64,000 nucleotides of DNA from assembly GCA_022225965.2 (NCBI GenBank), contig JAKJXP020000039.1:62001-126000 (forward strand), given 5' to 3'. The notes beneath the pieces are model-generated. The model was not told the origin of the DNA and searched no databases. It was given only the letters and a program-made list of their open reading frames with translations. Position numbers and translations under genes: made by a program. This document shows positions 1 to 11,349 of the stretch, piece by piece (within the stretch, counting starts at the first letter, position 1; each line of letters begins with the position of its first letter). The stretch comes from Diatrype stigma. Taxonomy: Eukaryota > Ascomycota > Sordariomycetes > Xylariales > Diatrypaceae.

Positions 1-560
1 TACATGTTGTCCAAGGTCGGTGTTATGTATCTCATCAGAGTCATAAGGAATAACGGGACCTGGAGCACGTGGTTGGCGACGAGGTTGAGCCCCTCAACCA
101 GCGTGTCGTCCCATGTAGCCTTGTTGAGGTCGATAAACAAAGAGAGAATCCCGATGAAGACCTTGATACCGATGATCTGGAGAGATGCTGAGTTAGTCCG
201 AGTTGATGACGCCTCTGGACAAGCGCAAGTTATTCGGTAAGATATATGAGCATACAGGGATTGCAATAATGAGTCGAATAGCTATGCCAGCTGCCACGGC
301 GATCGCAGCCTGTTTGTAATGGGAGTTTGTGAAGATTTCCGGGTTCTGCATAGCTCTATGGGCTATAGAACGAAAGCTATTGTTAACCACTCGAAAGACA
401 TAAGATTGGGTGCAGTAAACCAACCTCCGACAAGAGTCAGTTGGACACCCCGTATGATAGCATTAAGATCGAAATGGGAGATGTCGAAGGCTTTCTTGAG
501 TTCCTCTTTGTCAAGCTTCTCCTCGAGCTTGCCGAGCTTGGGTATCTTGATTTCGGCCAT
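1..560 (-). CDS. Small multi-pass membrane protein, conserved in filamentous fungi, partial
   Basis: The 5' part of a gene reading leftwards; its 3' end lies outside the window. Three exons join in frame: 560-425, 362-256 and 176-1. The introns are 424-363 and 255-177, and the second has a GTATGC donor. The protein begins MAEIKIPKLGKLEEKLDKEE, continues through a segment containing VQLTLVGAHRAMQNPEIF, then a hydrophobic stretch (AAIAVAAGIAIRLIIAIPII) and a second one (VFIGILSLFIDLNKATWDD), and reaches LMRYITPTLDNM at the edge. I recognise the pattern as a conserved Pezizomycotina membrane protein but know no established function. Start choice rests on the first ATG and the conserved basic N-terminus. 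Only 277 bp separate the ATG from the retrotransposon block upstream, so its promoter is short or lies partly in the repeat. Confidence 0.8.
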
Positions 561-837
561 CTCGGCAGCTTGCAGTTCAGCTTTTCAGCAGCTCAGCAGC
601 TGATCCTTCGAGGTCGAAACCAGGTTATGAAAAAGAGAAAAACAAATGCTATATAACGTCCTCTAACTGCTGGTCTACTTCATGAGTATTCCGTCGTGCT
701 AGGTTTCCTGCCTCTATTTTTTAGGGTAGGTCGTTGGATATTGTGTCTTAGGTGAGGTTGCAAAGCTGGCTCCAGTTCGCCAATGACGACACCAGCTGCA
801 GAGGTATGTACATACATACACTATTAACACGTAAGCG
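561..837. other. Intergenic spacer between membrane-protein gene and retrotransposon
   Basis: 277 bp that must hold the promoter of the gene at 560-1. No clear TATA box or named site was recognised. Composition is much less AT-rich than the repeat, so RIP-type decay does not obviously extend into it. Confidence 0.5.
833..837. repeat. Candidate target-site duplication (AAGCG) of outer element
   Basis: AAGCG directly precedes the left LTR. The same five bases occur at 16417-16421, overlapping the last base of the right LTR by one. With a strict CA-ending LTR only AGCG is shared. The length fits Gypsy elements (4-6 bp). Confidence 0.6.
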
Positions 838-1082
838 TATAAATCCCTAAGGCAATAAATACCAAGACTAAGGCATTCGGTTAATTAAATAATAAGAAAT
901 AAATTCCTAAGGAATTCACTTCTGCAATTGTATTATATTTAAATACAGATTAGGAAACCTTTTATTTCCTTTCTTTTTTTTTCTTTCCTTTAAAAACAAT
1001 AATTGCAACAAAAACCCTTAAGACTTAATATTTAGTTAAATTAATAATAATTAAATAATTGGAATTAATTATAATACGCATA
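838..1082 (+). repeat. Left (5') LTR of outer Gypsy element
   Basis: 245 bp, same length as the right copy, alignable without gaps. It starts TATAAATCCC (right copy TATGGATCCC, so probably an ancestral TG start) and ends ACGCATA (right copy ACGCACA, the expected CA end). I counted about 35 differences by eye, all transitions. This copy is the more AT-rich of the two. Confidence 0.92.
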
Positions 1083-1199
1083 AATAATTATTTTTAAAGG
1101 TTTATATCATTTAGTTAAAAATAATAACTTCCTTTTTATTACTTTATTACTTCATTATTTTATCCTTTATTTTTCGCAATTTATTAAGCAAAATTCGCA

Positions 1200-3470
1200 A
1201 TGTTATTTAAAAACGAAATAACCGGCGGTCCAATTGCCGGTCCTTTTGCTGCCCCATTAACAAACCAAATTAGCCTTATTAGAATCGATTATTTGAGGGC
1301 CTAAAAAATCACGTTTAAAACGACTAACCATCGCCTTAATAAACTCGCAAATCACTTAGAAAATAAAATGAACGACATTAACGGAAATATTAATAATTTT
1401 CGAAACGAACTATTAGGAATAATTATAAACTTTGTTACGGGAAACGTATAAAACCCATTTAAAAACATTCCTGCCCAAAGCACTTTTAAAAATACCGAAG
1501 CAAATATAAATAAAAACAAAGGCCCTATTAAAGCTAAAGAAATTAATTCCGACAAAAACGAACCTATTTATTTCTTACCTTATATAACGAAAACATTTAC
1601 CGGATATAACAAACGTATTAATGGAAAATTAAATCTTTAACGACTTTTAACGAAGCAATACGAATATCGTATAATTTAAAAAAAACGGGTCCGAATAATC
1701 TGGTTCGAAACAATCCTTTAAAGCCAAAATAAAAATCTTGCATATTGCAAAACCAAGAATTGCGTTATTTTCCTTATTAATCTCCGTTTTATATAAACAG
1801 CTCCAAATATTTTCGATAAGCTGCAAGAAATTCAAATCAAACTTATATCGGCCTTTGTTTCGTATAAGCTATAATTTAAACGAATTATTTTAAAGTATTC
1901 GAATAATTTTAAGCAAGTCGAAATTTTCGTATATAATTGCAATCCCAATTAAATAACTTTTTTAAAGGCGGTCTTTTAGATTTTTAATAAATATTATATC
2001 CTAAAAGGTATTATTACCTAATTCGTTACGCTTTTTCCGTATTAAAATGAAAATATAATAAATTACATTCGGCGAATAAAAAAAGCATTTTACCGAATGA
2101 ATCAAAAAAATTGCGATTGCTATTAAGTTAAAGAAATTATCGTAAACTTCTTATAAACCAACCTGCCGAATATTTAGATTACGGTTTACGATTAATTCCG
2201 ATTATAAAATAACGTCCAGTTTATCGAAAAAATTATATAGCAAGTAGTATATATTATACGCCAAACGGTCGAAAAGAAAATCTATAGTACGCTATCGATT
2301 TCAATTAAGCTTTATAAGTCGTCGGTACCGTTTTACGATTTGTCGATTTCCGAGGCCACCTTAGTTAAGCCCGGCATTGCATAAATCGAACCGACCGATG
2401 CCATATCCATAATTCTAATGACAAGCAAAAACGATATTATCGCCGATCCTTATAACGAAAACCGAAACGTTTATAAAGCGAATAAACAAAGCTACGCAAT
2501 TAAGGCTGCAAATAATAAATATTTTAATTACGAAAAATAAGGCCATTAAATAAAAAACTATAAGCAAAAACCTCGCTTTTTTAAAGCCACTTAATTATTA
2601 TCCGAAAAAAAAATAACGTTTAAAGGCCTATTATATAACGATAATAATAACAACCCTTAATATATTAAATTCCGTTCCGTAATAAAAAATTGAAAAAACA
2701 AAAGCAAAGAACGAATTAAGGTTTATTTTACGACTAATAACGATAAAAACAGCGGCAACGAAAAAAATCCGGCGGATAAATTCGAAAATCCTAACTGCGA
2801 TTTTAACCAAAAATTCGCCGATTTTATCAAATCGATAAAAATAAAAAATGAAAATTAAAGGCGCCAAGTATATACGGTAAAAATACATAATAACAAAAAA
2901 CCATTACTAAGCAGAAATAAATTATTTCGCAAAGGTTATAATAAAAACCATAACTTATTCGCAATTATTACGAATTACGAATATAAATTCGTAATTTTTT
3001 TAAATTACGGTTGCACTGCTTTATATATTACCGAAATTATAACAGCTAAAAGCCAAACGTATAAAATTTCGAAACCCTTTATAATAAAAGGTATTGGAAA
3101 TATCGGGCCGAAAATCCAATAGGATGCCTTAATAATTGCGAATTTCCTAATGCTAAGGGGCAATACGTTTTAATTTACGGTATTAACGGGAATGATTTTT
3201 AACGGAACTTTCTTTAAGGACCTTACATTTGGCAAAAGCGTATTTTATAAATTCGGAATACATTATAACAACATAAAAGGAAACGAAATAATAACGCTTA
3301 ACGCATTCGAAAAAAAGTCCATAATTCGTCCGATAATTTTCCTAAGGATTAATTATATAACGGAATTTGCCTATTCCATTAAGGAATAACAAAAGCCGAA
3401 ATAATACAAAAATACATCCTTAAATAACGAAATCGAAACTTTTCTTAATAATTATTTCGATTAATTCCCC
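1200..3470 (+). pseudogene. Outer element gag and protease region, broken by stops
   Basis: Plus-strand translation with many stops. At 2520-2561 the pattern Y-x2-Y-x4-H-x4-Y has exactly the CCHC zinc-knuckle spacing, with the three cysteines turned to tyrosine (TGY to TAY) and two internal stops. At 3000-3035 the frame reads LNYGCTALYI, which fits a retropepsin active site with its aspartate changed to asparagine; the downstream KISKPF and KGIGNIGPK segments fit the same domain. Every change named is a G-to-A transition. Boundaries are approximate. Confidence 0.75.
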
Positions 3471-3499
3471 GAAATATTCGGCTTCGTTTCGAAAAAGAT

Positions 3500-4004
3500 T
3501 ATAACGAATATAAAAACGCATTATTATATCGATATAAAAAACAGCCGTCCTATTAAACTTTTTCTACGAAAATATAGCCCAATTTAAATAAAAGTAATAA
3601 GGAATTTCGTTAAGGCATATTTGGGTATTATAATCCGTAAAGATATAGGCCTTTGGGATTTTTTTGCATTATTAATTCCGAAAAAAGCCCCCGGTTAAAC
3701 GACGAAGCCCAATAAATATGACTTATTCGTTATATAACGGTTTTGCTGCAATTATTACGAATTTAATGCTAAACAGAAAAAAAACGCATATTTTTTATTT
3801 AACGCAATAAATAAAATATAATGCGCAGCAGATTATTAATAATACTACTTCATCGATTTTAAAAATGGCTTTTAGCAAATTAAAATATACGAACCAAACA
3901 TTAAAAAAACGGCTTTCGTAATTTCATTCGGATTATACGAATAAATAATTATGCCTTTCGGCTTTTGTAATGCCTTAATAACGTTTTAAGCGTTAATAGA
4001 AAAA
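3500..4004 (+). pseudogene. Outer element reverse transcriptase, N-terminal part before the insertion
   Basis: The segment reads KTAFVISFGLYE, stop, IIMPFGFCNALITF, stop, ALIEK. This is the Gypsy reverse-transcriptase block around MPFG-CNA (3951-3974), with Gln and Trp codons turned to stops. The frame is cut after IEK by the nested element and resumes in the same frame at 13875. Function is lost. Confidence 0.88.
4000..4004. repeat. Target-site duplication AAAAA of nested element (partner 13870-13874)
   Basis: Five A bases precede the left LTR and five follow the right LTR (six A bases in all on the right). Removing the element plus one copy restores the outer RT frame from ALIEK into ILKPL. 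The low complexity makes the exact bases weak evidence, but the restored frame is strong. Confidence 0.75.
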
Positions 4005-4161
4005 TGTGAGGACAAACTTTAAGTGAAAGACGATGATGATTCTTTTAGGAAAAGACTAAGCTATAGCTAAGCTGGTGAGATTTATTAATATAATAAAAGA
4101 CAGAACCCATTGTTTTTTGGCTAAAGGAAGGAGCTTTTAAGTAGGGAAGCTTTCTGTAATA
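4005..4161 (-). repeat. 3' LTR of nested element
   Basis: 157 bp, gap-free match to 13713-13869. The plus-strand start TGTGAGGACAAAC is unmutated here, against TATAAAGATAAAC in the other copy. The plus-strand end is TCTGTAATA, against CCTGTAACA. Mutations therefore hit each copy at different sites, all transitions. Confidence 0.92.
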
Positions 4162-4688
4162 ACTTGCCCCCTTTTCGAAAGATATTGTTAACGTTTTGTT
4201 GACGTTGTTTATTCAGTAATACGAATCTTTTTGGCTGCTTTTTTTGATTTTTCGGAGGCCTTGTTCGAAGATTTCCTTTTTGGCGCGGCCGGAATTGAGT
4301 TGTTGGAATTTATTGACGAAGCCGAAGGGTATTTTTGGTGAAACATTGGCTGTGGCTGTAGTAGATTGGCCGTTATTGTTTGTTAAAAGACGTAGTTCAA
4401 ATCGTTTTTTTTTTTTGCGTTAAATATGCCTTATTTATTTATGTTTTATGGGTCTGGTATTTAATGCGTTGTTTGGTACGCTGCTGCTGTTTGGTACGGC
4501 GTTGGCGATAACGTTTGAATCGTTTTTGGTGCCTTAAATAATGGTTCTGGAAATGACGTATAAGTTGTTTTTGGGGCCGTAAATATTGGTTTTGGTATTT
4601 GGTATGTCGTTAATAATAACGTATAAGCCGTTTTTGGGGTATGAAATATTGGTTCGGGGTTTTTATATTGGGCCGTTGGTAAAGAAAA

Positions 4689-6209
4689 CTATGCCGTATT
4701 TTGGGTTTTAAATATTAGTAATAAATGTGTTTTACGGAAAGACGAACGTAGCTTTTGTAAATCAAAGAATAGCAAAGGTATATATAAAGACGATAATGGC
4801 TTCGTAATAAGGTTTGATTTTGATGTAATGCTTGTTATTTGTATTTTTATGTTTGCCATTTGTATTAATAGTATTATTAATGCATTTGCGTTGCGTAAGG
4901 TTATTTCGTATATTATGTCGAATACTGTTGATTTATTTTTTAATTGTAATATAAAGATGTTATTTATTTCCTTTGCCGCGTTTATTTTTTTTAGGTATTT
5001 CTTAAGGTTTTTGCGTTCGAATGTATTTCGTTTGGGAATATTGGATATCTTTTGTAAGACGTCGGTTATGCGTAACGTTAATGTGTTATTTAATAATGTT
5101 TGCAATTAAATGGCTTTATTATATAGATGTAATTAAGTTTCGTTATAATTAACCTGTTCGTTAAAAGCTTTGCTTAATGTTATGATGTTGTTTCCGATGG
5201 TATTAATTGTTTTTTCGATGGAGCTGTATTCGTTTAATTTATTAATTTTATATATGTTTATTTTATGTTTGGTTTAAGGGTTTAGCAGGTCGCCGATGTT
5301 TTGTATGACTTGTTTATATTTGTCCTGTAATATTATCTTTTATTTTAAGCCAGCCGCGTTAGCGGATTATTGAGACGCCTGTAATAAGGACGTTATTGTT
5401 ACCATAAACGTAAAGCCGCTTGAAAAAGCTGGTTTTATATATGCCTGTTTCGGCGATGTTTTTTTGGATTGGGTTGCTCGTAACGGTCGAGGTCTCGACT
5501 TGGATGTATTGGAGGTTTTGTATGTTTTAGATGTTTTGGATGTTTTGGTTAGTATTGGCTTAATAACCGATATGCATTCCTTATAAGCCAGATTGTTTCT
5601 GTTATAATATTTTTTTTAATAGGCTGGGATTCGTTTAACGTCCGTTGGTACGATATATTACTTTGTTTCGGCCTGTTATAGTTTTAATAATACCTTTTAC
5701 GGCTAAGAACTAAATCCATTTGCGTTTTCATATATTCGAAGCGCTTTTATTTGTTTCCTAAAAGGCAGCCGATATTTATAATTCGAATCGTTTTTTTAAT
5801 TATTCCTGTATTTTTTCTCGATAATTATCGCTAATATTTTCAATGTATCCTGCTAAATTTTGAAATTCGTTAGTTGGCTCGTAAAATTAATTTTCGCGAG
5901 CGCGTTGATTATTAATTCCAAATTTATGTTTATCGGAGGCATATATATTTTAAGAACTTTCTTTTAATAATTTTCCGCGTTTTTAAAACTTTTGATTGTT
6001 TTTGCGTTTCTTTTTGGCATTTTTTTATATTTATTTGAGGCCATTTTTGTTTTCGATGGTGGCGCGAAGTTTGGTTTGTTAATCTTTATCCATTGCGTTT
6101 GGAAAGTATTTGCGCGATCCTTAATTTTTGCCGATATTAACAAGTTAGCATTTCCGTACGAAAAGGTCTTATCGGGAAAGGCCTTATCTTCGATTTCTGC
6201 ATTAGCCAT
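4689..6209 (-). pseudogene. Extra ORF downstream of integrase in the nested element, function unknown
   Basis: A single minus-strand frame of 507 codons runs from an ATG at 6209 (context CAAAATGGC, a good fungal start context) to a TAA at 4689. I read about 13 internal stops, all TAA or TAG, and no frameshift; the last 138 codons are open. That is what RIP of a once-intact gene would leave. The product starts MANAEIEDKAF, has a Lys/Ser/Thr-rich middle (repeats of KTSKTYKTSNTSK type), and a polar C-terminal half that may form coiled coil. It lies between the integrase end and the purine tract beside the 3' LTR. I recognise no retroviral domain. It could be an env-position ORF, a second gag-like protein or a captured host gene. 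Confidence 0.6.
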
Positions 6210-6499
6210 TTTGCTGCTGCGTATTATGGGAATCGTTCCAAGAATGAAAAGACCGGAAAGAAAAATCGGTACGAAGGAATGATAAGAAAGAAAAAGAAAA
6301 AGGCAGCAAAAAGCTTATGTTTGTCCTAGAAAAAAATTTTTTTTTTGTTATTATATGGTTTATATGTATATATATACGGTATTATGGGCATATAGGTGTG
6401 CTATAATGCTTAGTTTTTACTGTTTTATAGGTGACTTTTATTAATTACTGTAATGTATTAATATTTAGACCTTTATGTTAATCTTTGGGATTACCTGTA

Positions 6500-8015
6500 C
6501 CAATTTCTAGTCGGATTTTGTACCTAATGACGTATCAAAAGAAATAACGTCGTCGTTCTTAAGTTTTAGTTCTTTCAAAGTTAATTTATATTTTCGGTCG
6601 AATTCGTATACCAATTTAGCAGCGTTTTGCATAAATAATTGTCTTAAGTACTATTCGTTTTATTATAACGACCATTTTTTCCATTTTATTAAGTATTCGA
6701 ATATTGATTTGTTTTGTTTATTGATTCGTTTTTTAAGTAAGGACTTTAGTTCGTAAAATACCCATTCGTCGTTGTTTCCCTTGATAATGATTTATTCTGG
6801 GAATGGACGTCTTTTTTTTTATGGATCTATATCTTCCGGACTTTTGGTTAAATATGTTACTGAAATTACTTTATATATTTTCCAGTATTTCGGAAAACCG
6901 AATTCGTAAGCAAGATCTTTAATTTTTTTAATTATTATAAAAGGGCCAATTCGTTGTTTTAACCATTTTTTGGGCGGATTTCTTAATAGCTTATATTTTT
7001 CATGCAGCTTTAGGTATATTTCGTTTCCGACGTTAAATTTTAATGAAGCGTATTTTTTATCGTATCGGAACTTACTGTTAGCTGTTATAAAATCTATGGC
7101 GACTTATGCGTTCCGTTAATATAACTATTTAACGGTTTCGAAGTTAATAAAATTTTGTGGTACCTTAAGAATAAACATTAGGGATAATAACTTAAAACCG
7201 AACGTTATTTCGTTTAGCAATTTTCCGAACATTTTCGATTTCGAATTATTTGTATTATGTTATAATGCTAATATAATAACGACTTACGGTTTTTCGGATG
7301 TCGTTGTATAATATCGGATTGCGATTTCGATGTCTTGGTTTCGTTTTTTTATTTGGCCGTTTTTTTATAAATAAAACGCTATAATAAAATTTAGCATTAT
7401 TCCTATTCGTGTAAAAATTGTTTGCCAAAATTCAAACGTAAACTTTAAATCTCGGTTAGATATGGCTCGTTTTGGCAATTCTTAGTCGTATAGTTATAAT
7501 GTTTTTAACGTAATTATAGCCCATTTTTTTATTATATATGTTAAATGTTCTGGAATTAATATTGTTTTTTTTGAAAATTTATAAACCATTATTATTAATG
7601 CGTTATATATTTCGTATCTTAGCATTTTCCAGAAAGTATTTACGGCTAATATTTTGAATAATCCAATAATAAAATCCTACAAAACGTAATGATATAATAT
7701 TAAATCCGAAACAATAGGTTTTAATAAACCAGGTAGCATGTTTCGATTCGTTTTATTTTCCATATACTCGGAACAAAACCGATAATAATTCCTAATTTTT
7801 CGTATAAAACTTCGAATACAAAGCCTTTCCAGATTTTGCGCCATACGGGCCGTATTAAAATAATGCTTTTGGTCGTATACCATTCGCAAAATGTTCTCGT
7901 AATAGCTGTTTGATATAACCAATCGCTTAATTCCTTTCGAAAATACGTTATAAAATAAATCGTCTTTTATCATAAAACGCATTCCTTTTATATCGAACGA
8001 TTTTAAATTTCGCAA
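6500..8015 (-). pseudogene. Nested element integrase, degraded
   Basis: The clearest part is an open stretch at 8015-7677. It contains a histidine pair around HKYFNTARM-like sequence, then NLERLCIRSFIRKIRNYYRFCSEY, typical of the HHCC zinc domain at the integrase N-terminus; the last expected cysteine reads tyrosine. It is followed by MLPGLLKPI and the start of the catalytic core. Sequence further left (to about 6.5 kb) is too full of stops to place the DDE residues by eye. The left boundary is approximate. Confidence 0.75.
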
Positions 8016-8069
8016 TCGTTCGAATTTCGAATTTAATTCGTTTTATTTTTTTTTTAAAGCTTTAGGTAA

Positions 8070-9760
8070 TTATTTCTCGATTTTCGCCATTTCTTTGTTT
8101 TTGCGATTTTTTAAATGCCGAAAGATTTTGGCCAGTTTATTGTTTTTTTTATATTCGTTTAATAGTTTTATTCTGAAATCGGAAAACATAGCGAATTTTA
8201 TATATGTATAACCGAAATCGTTAATAATATCGTTAAGCGTATTTTTTTTTTTTTTAGCTGCTTTCTTTTTGTTCGCCGGATTATTTTTAGCCGGCAACTT
8301 AAATAACGCATTTAAAACGAGGTTTATTTTTCTTGGTATATATTTAACGTTTAATTTAAATTGCTTTAAATATGTTAAAGCTATGGTTAAACGAAAATTA
8401 TTTTTTATTGCGTTAATAAAATTCAAATTTCGTTACGTAATTATTTCTTTGGTAGCTTTATGGTTTATTAATATAATTATATCTTTTATATATAATTGAA
8501 TTTATAAACGTAATTAACGATATATTTATACGAAACCTGTTATTTTAAGCTTTATGGCTTTATATTTACGTTTCGCTTTTATAAATACTTTATTAAGATA
8601 TAATATGATTTCGATGTTATTAAAGGAAATAGGGCCGTTTATTTATGATATACGTAAATGAAAAACCATAATACCGAAATTTCGTTATTTGGACGTATTT
8701 AGCTTAATAAATGTCTTTCGTTTTGGATTTTAATGAATAAAATAAGTTTTTCGTTCGAAAGCGTTTTGCAGCAGCTAGAAACTTTTTTTTTTGGCTTCCG
8801 TAGGTTCGAATTTTTTATTCGAGGTTTAAATCTTTTTTTAAATTATTATAGACTTAGGCAGTTCGCTTAATTTTCGTTTTTCGGCCAGCATATTTGTTTT
8901 GCGCTTTTATAATGGCTTTGCTTTTTGCTAATATTACGGTATATATTTTTTTAGCCATGTAATTATTCCGATATATATTTTCAAGTTTCTTAATGTTTTT
9001 GGAAACTTAATTTTTGTAATAGCTTCTAGTTTTTTTTTATCGATAACTATACCAAATCCGTTAATTTTAAGTCCGAACAACCGTATGGAATCGTATTTAT
9101 TGAAAGACTTTTTCGGGTTTAATAAAAGACCGATATTTTCGAATAGTATAAGTATAATATCGAAATATGTTAAGTATTCGTTTTCCGAATTATTTGCAAT
9201 TATGATATCGTTAATATATGCCTTGTAAAATTCTTTATAATTATAAAGTCTTTAGTTTATAAATTGTTACGCAAACGATGAGCTATTTCGAAAATCCATT
9301 AATACGACGTTTAATATTTCGAATTTTCTTGGTAAAATAATAATTATTTTATTCCGATGCTTTGGATATATTGGCAGTTAATAGAAAAATGCTAACGCAT
9401 CGAAAACAGTAATATACGCTTTTTTAAGAATAAAGGATAAAATGTTTTCTTAATAAGGCATGGGATATACGTTTGGTACGACGATGTCGTTTAAGGCTTT
9501 AAAATTTACGACGACTTTTTCTTTTTTCGTTCCGTTTATTATTTTCCATATTACGAAAACGGGACAGCCGAAAGGTATAAACTTTTTTATTTAGTTTAGA
9601 CGTTTAATGTCGTATATGTTATTAAATAATTTATTAAGGAATTCTTTATTTTTTTTGTCCAGTCGATATAAGCGTATTCGGATGTTTTATTTTTGTTATT
9701 CTTTTATTAAGTTTATACGTATTATTTTTTTTTTTAGCATGGATATAATACCTTTATTTC
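8070..9760 (-). pseudogene. Nested element reverse transcriptase and RNase H, degraded
   Basis: On the minus strand near 9530-9300 the frame reads NFKALNDIVVPNVYPMP and then ITVFDALAFFY, the fingers and palm of a Gypsy RT. The catalytic YxDD motif reads YIND (9218-9207): the first aspartate codon is changed by G to A. Further on, FENIGLLLNPKKSF and LFGLKINGFG fit the RT thumb. The stretch 8426-8070 reads KYIPRKINLVLNALFKLP, the tail of RNase H (canonically a PG-x-N-x-x-ADALSR type motif). Several stops interrupt the frame. Confidence 0.8.
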
Positions 9761-9769
9761 TTTAAATGT

Positions 9770-11000
9770 CGAACTTTTCGAGTACTGTTTTAATTTTAAC
9801 TGCAAGAGCCTTATTTGCCGTCGATATAATAACGCCGTCTTTTGTATGGATTTTAGGATCGTTATTTGGTTTTGTTAAATTGGTGGTGTATTCGTAATAA
9901 TAGGGCTTTGCATATTTTTCTGGTGGTTTGTTTGAATTATTTATAGCTTTTTATATGTTTTGTAAGGTAGCTTTTTTTAAGGTAAACGCGTGTATTAGTT
10001 CGTTTGTTATCTCGATTTCCTTGGATATAAATAATCGAAGGATTTCGTTTAAATATTTTATTGCTGTAAATATTGCCGTTTAGGCTGCTGTTATTTTCGT
10101 TTAGTTAGTATTCGTATAATAGGCGTTTTTTGCATTCGTAATTTGGCCTAAACGCGTATTTCGGTGTATAGTAATCGGTTCGTTTATATAATTAAAGACA
10201 AATATAAGTTTCGGAATATTCGTATTGGTAATTGCATTTATGGCATCCGGAAATGTAGCCGTAAAAGTATAGGCTTTTTTATTTCCATATTCGTTAATAT
10301 TACTTAGTTCTGTAAATTTAATAGGAATTATAGCCATCGTATGCGGTGGTATAATTATATTAACTCTGGCGATTATTCGTTTTTTAATGGAAGGCGTTTT
10401 TCGAATGACTTCGAAATTAAAACCAAAGCCTTTATAAGACGCCAATTTGAAACGCTTTTTTGTATAATCTATAATAGCTCCATGGTTATTAAGTTACGAA
10501 TTTCCGAGCAATAGCTTAGGTTCGAGATTTTTATAAATCCAGGCTTCGACTGGAAATTATAAAACAACTTAAATATTTCCCAGCCTGGTAGGAACATTTA
10601 TTATTCATTTTGCTCTTTCGGTTAACGTAATAAGTTCTTTAATGCCTGTTACCGTAACAAAGTCGGCGTAAATTCTTATGGCTATAAGGAAATGCTTATA
10701 TAATTAATTCTTGTTTATTATTTCGTTTAATGAACCGGTATTTGCGTATTCGGATATTAAATGTCCGGATACGTTAATAACGAATTTTAAATATGTATGT
10801 TGAAAACGTACGGTACCGGCTTTAGGTATTTTGGGTTTTGCAATTATTGTATGTAATAAAAATGCTTCCTTTTCGTTTGACGAATCCATTAAATAAAGGT
10901 CGGTAACGTTTCCGTTTATGTTATTGTGGAACGTTTAAAAATGTTCGTTTTCGATTTTTTCGACGGTGGGTAACGGTAGCTTTAGTAGCGTAAGAAATGA
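9770..11000 (-). pseudogene. Nested element protease and linker region, degraded
   Basis: Minus-strand reading includes KPKIPKAGTVRFQHTYLKF and PKLLLGNS, stop, LNNHGAIIDY. The latter matches the usual end of a Gypsy retropepsin (LLLG-x-x-W-L-x-x-H-x-A-x-I). The 114-codon open stretch 10445-10101 (VNIIIPPHTMAIIPIKF, GNKKAYTF) is the linker that leads into RT. The active-site triad could not be placed with confidence. Confidence 0.65.
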
Positions 11001-11349
11001 GGATTTGTTTTTAAGGGTTAATTTAAGGATAGACTTAATGGTACGACATTTATTCGATATAACGTGTTTTATGTATTCGTTACGAAATTAGAACATTTTT
11101 TTGCATTTCCTATAAGTCCGTCGTTTTTATATTTGCTTGATTGATATTTTATTTTAATTATTATTATTATTAAAAAAGGCAACATAAATAAAAGCGTTAT
11201 TATTATTTACGAACTGTTCGTTATTGCTATAATCCTTTAATATAAAATAGTTATTAATAATAAGCTATTTTTTGATGGATTTTTTAAAAGGGTTATTAAT
11301 AGTTATATAATATTCGTTATCGAAATAAAACGTTTGTATATTAGCATTT

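Noticed and set aside
4828..6282. Plus-strand open frames at 4828-5109 and 5992-6282 as host genes
   Set aside because: They are reverse complements of the minus-strand frame 6209-4689, T-rich, and give hydrophobic low-complexity products.
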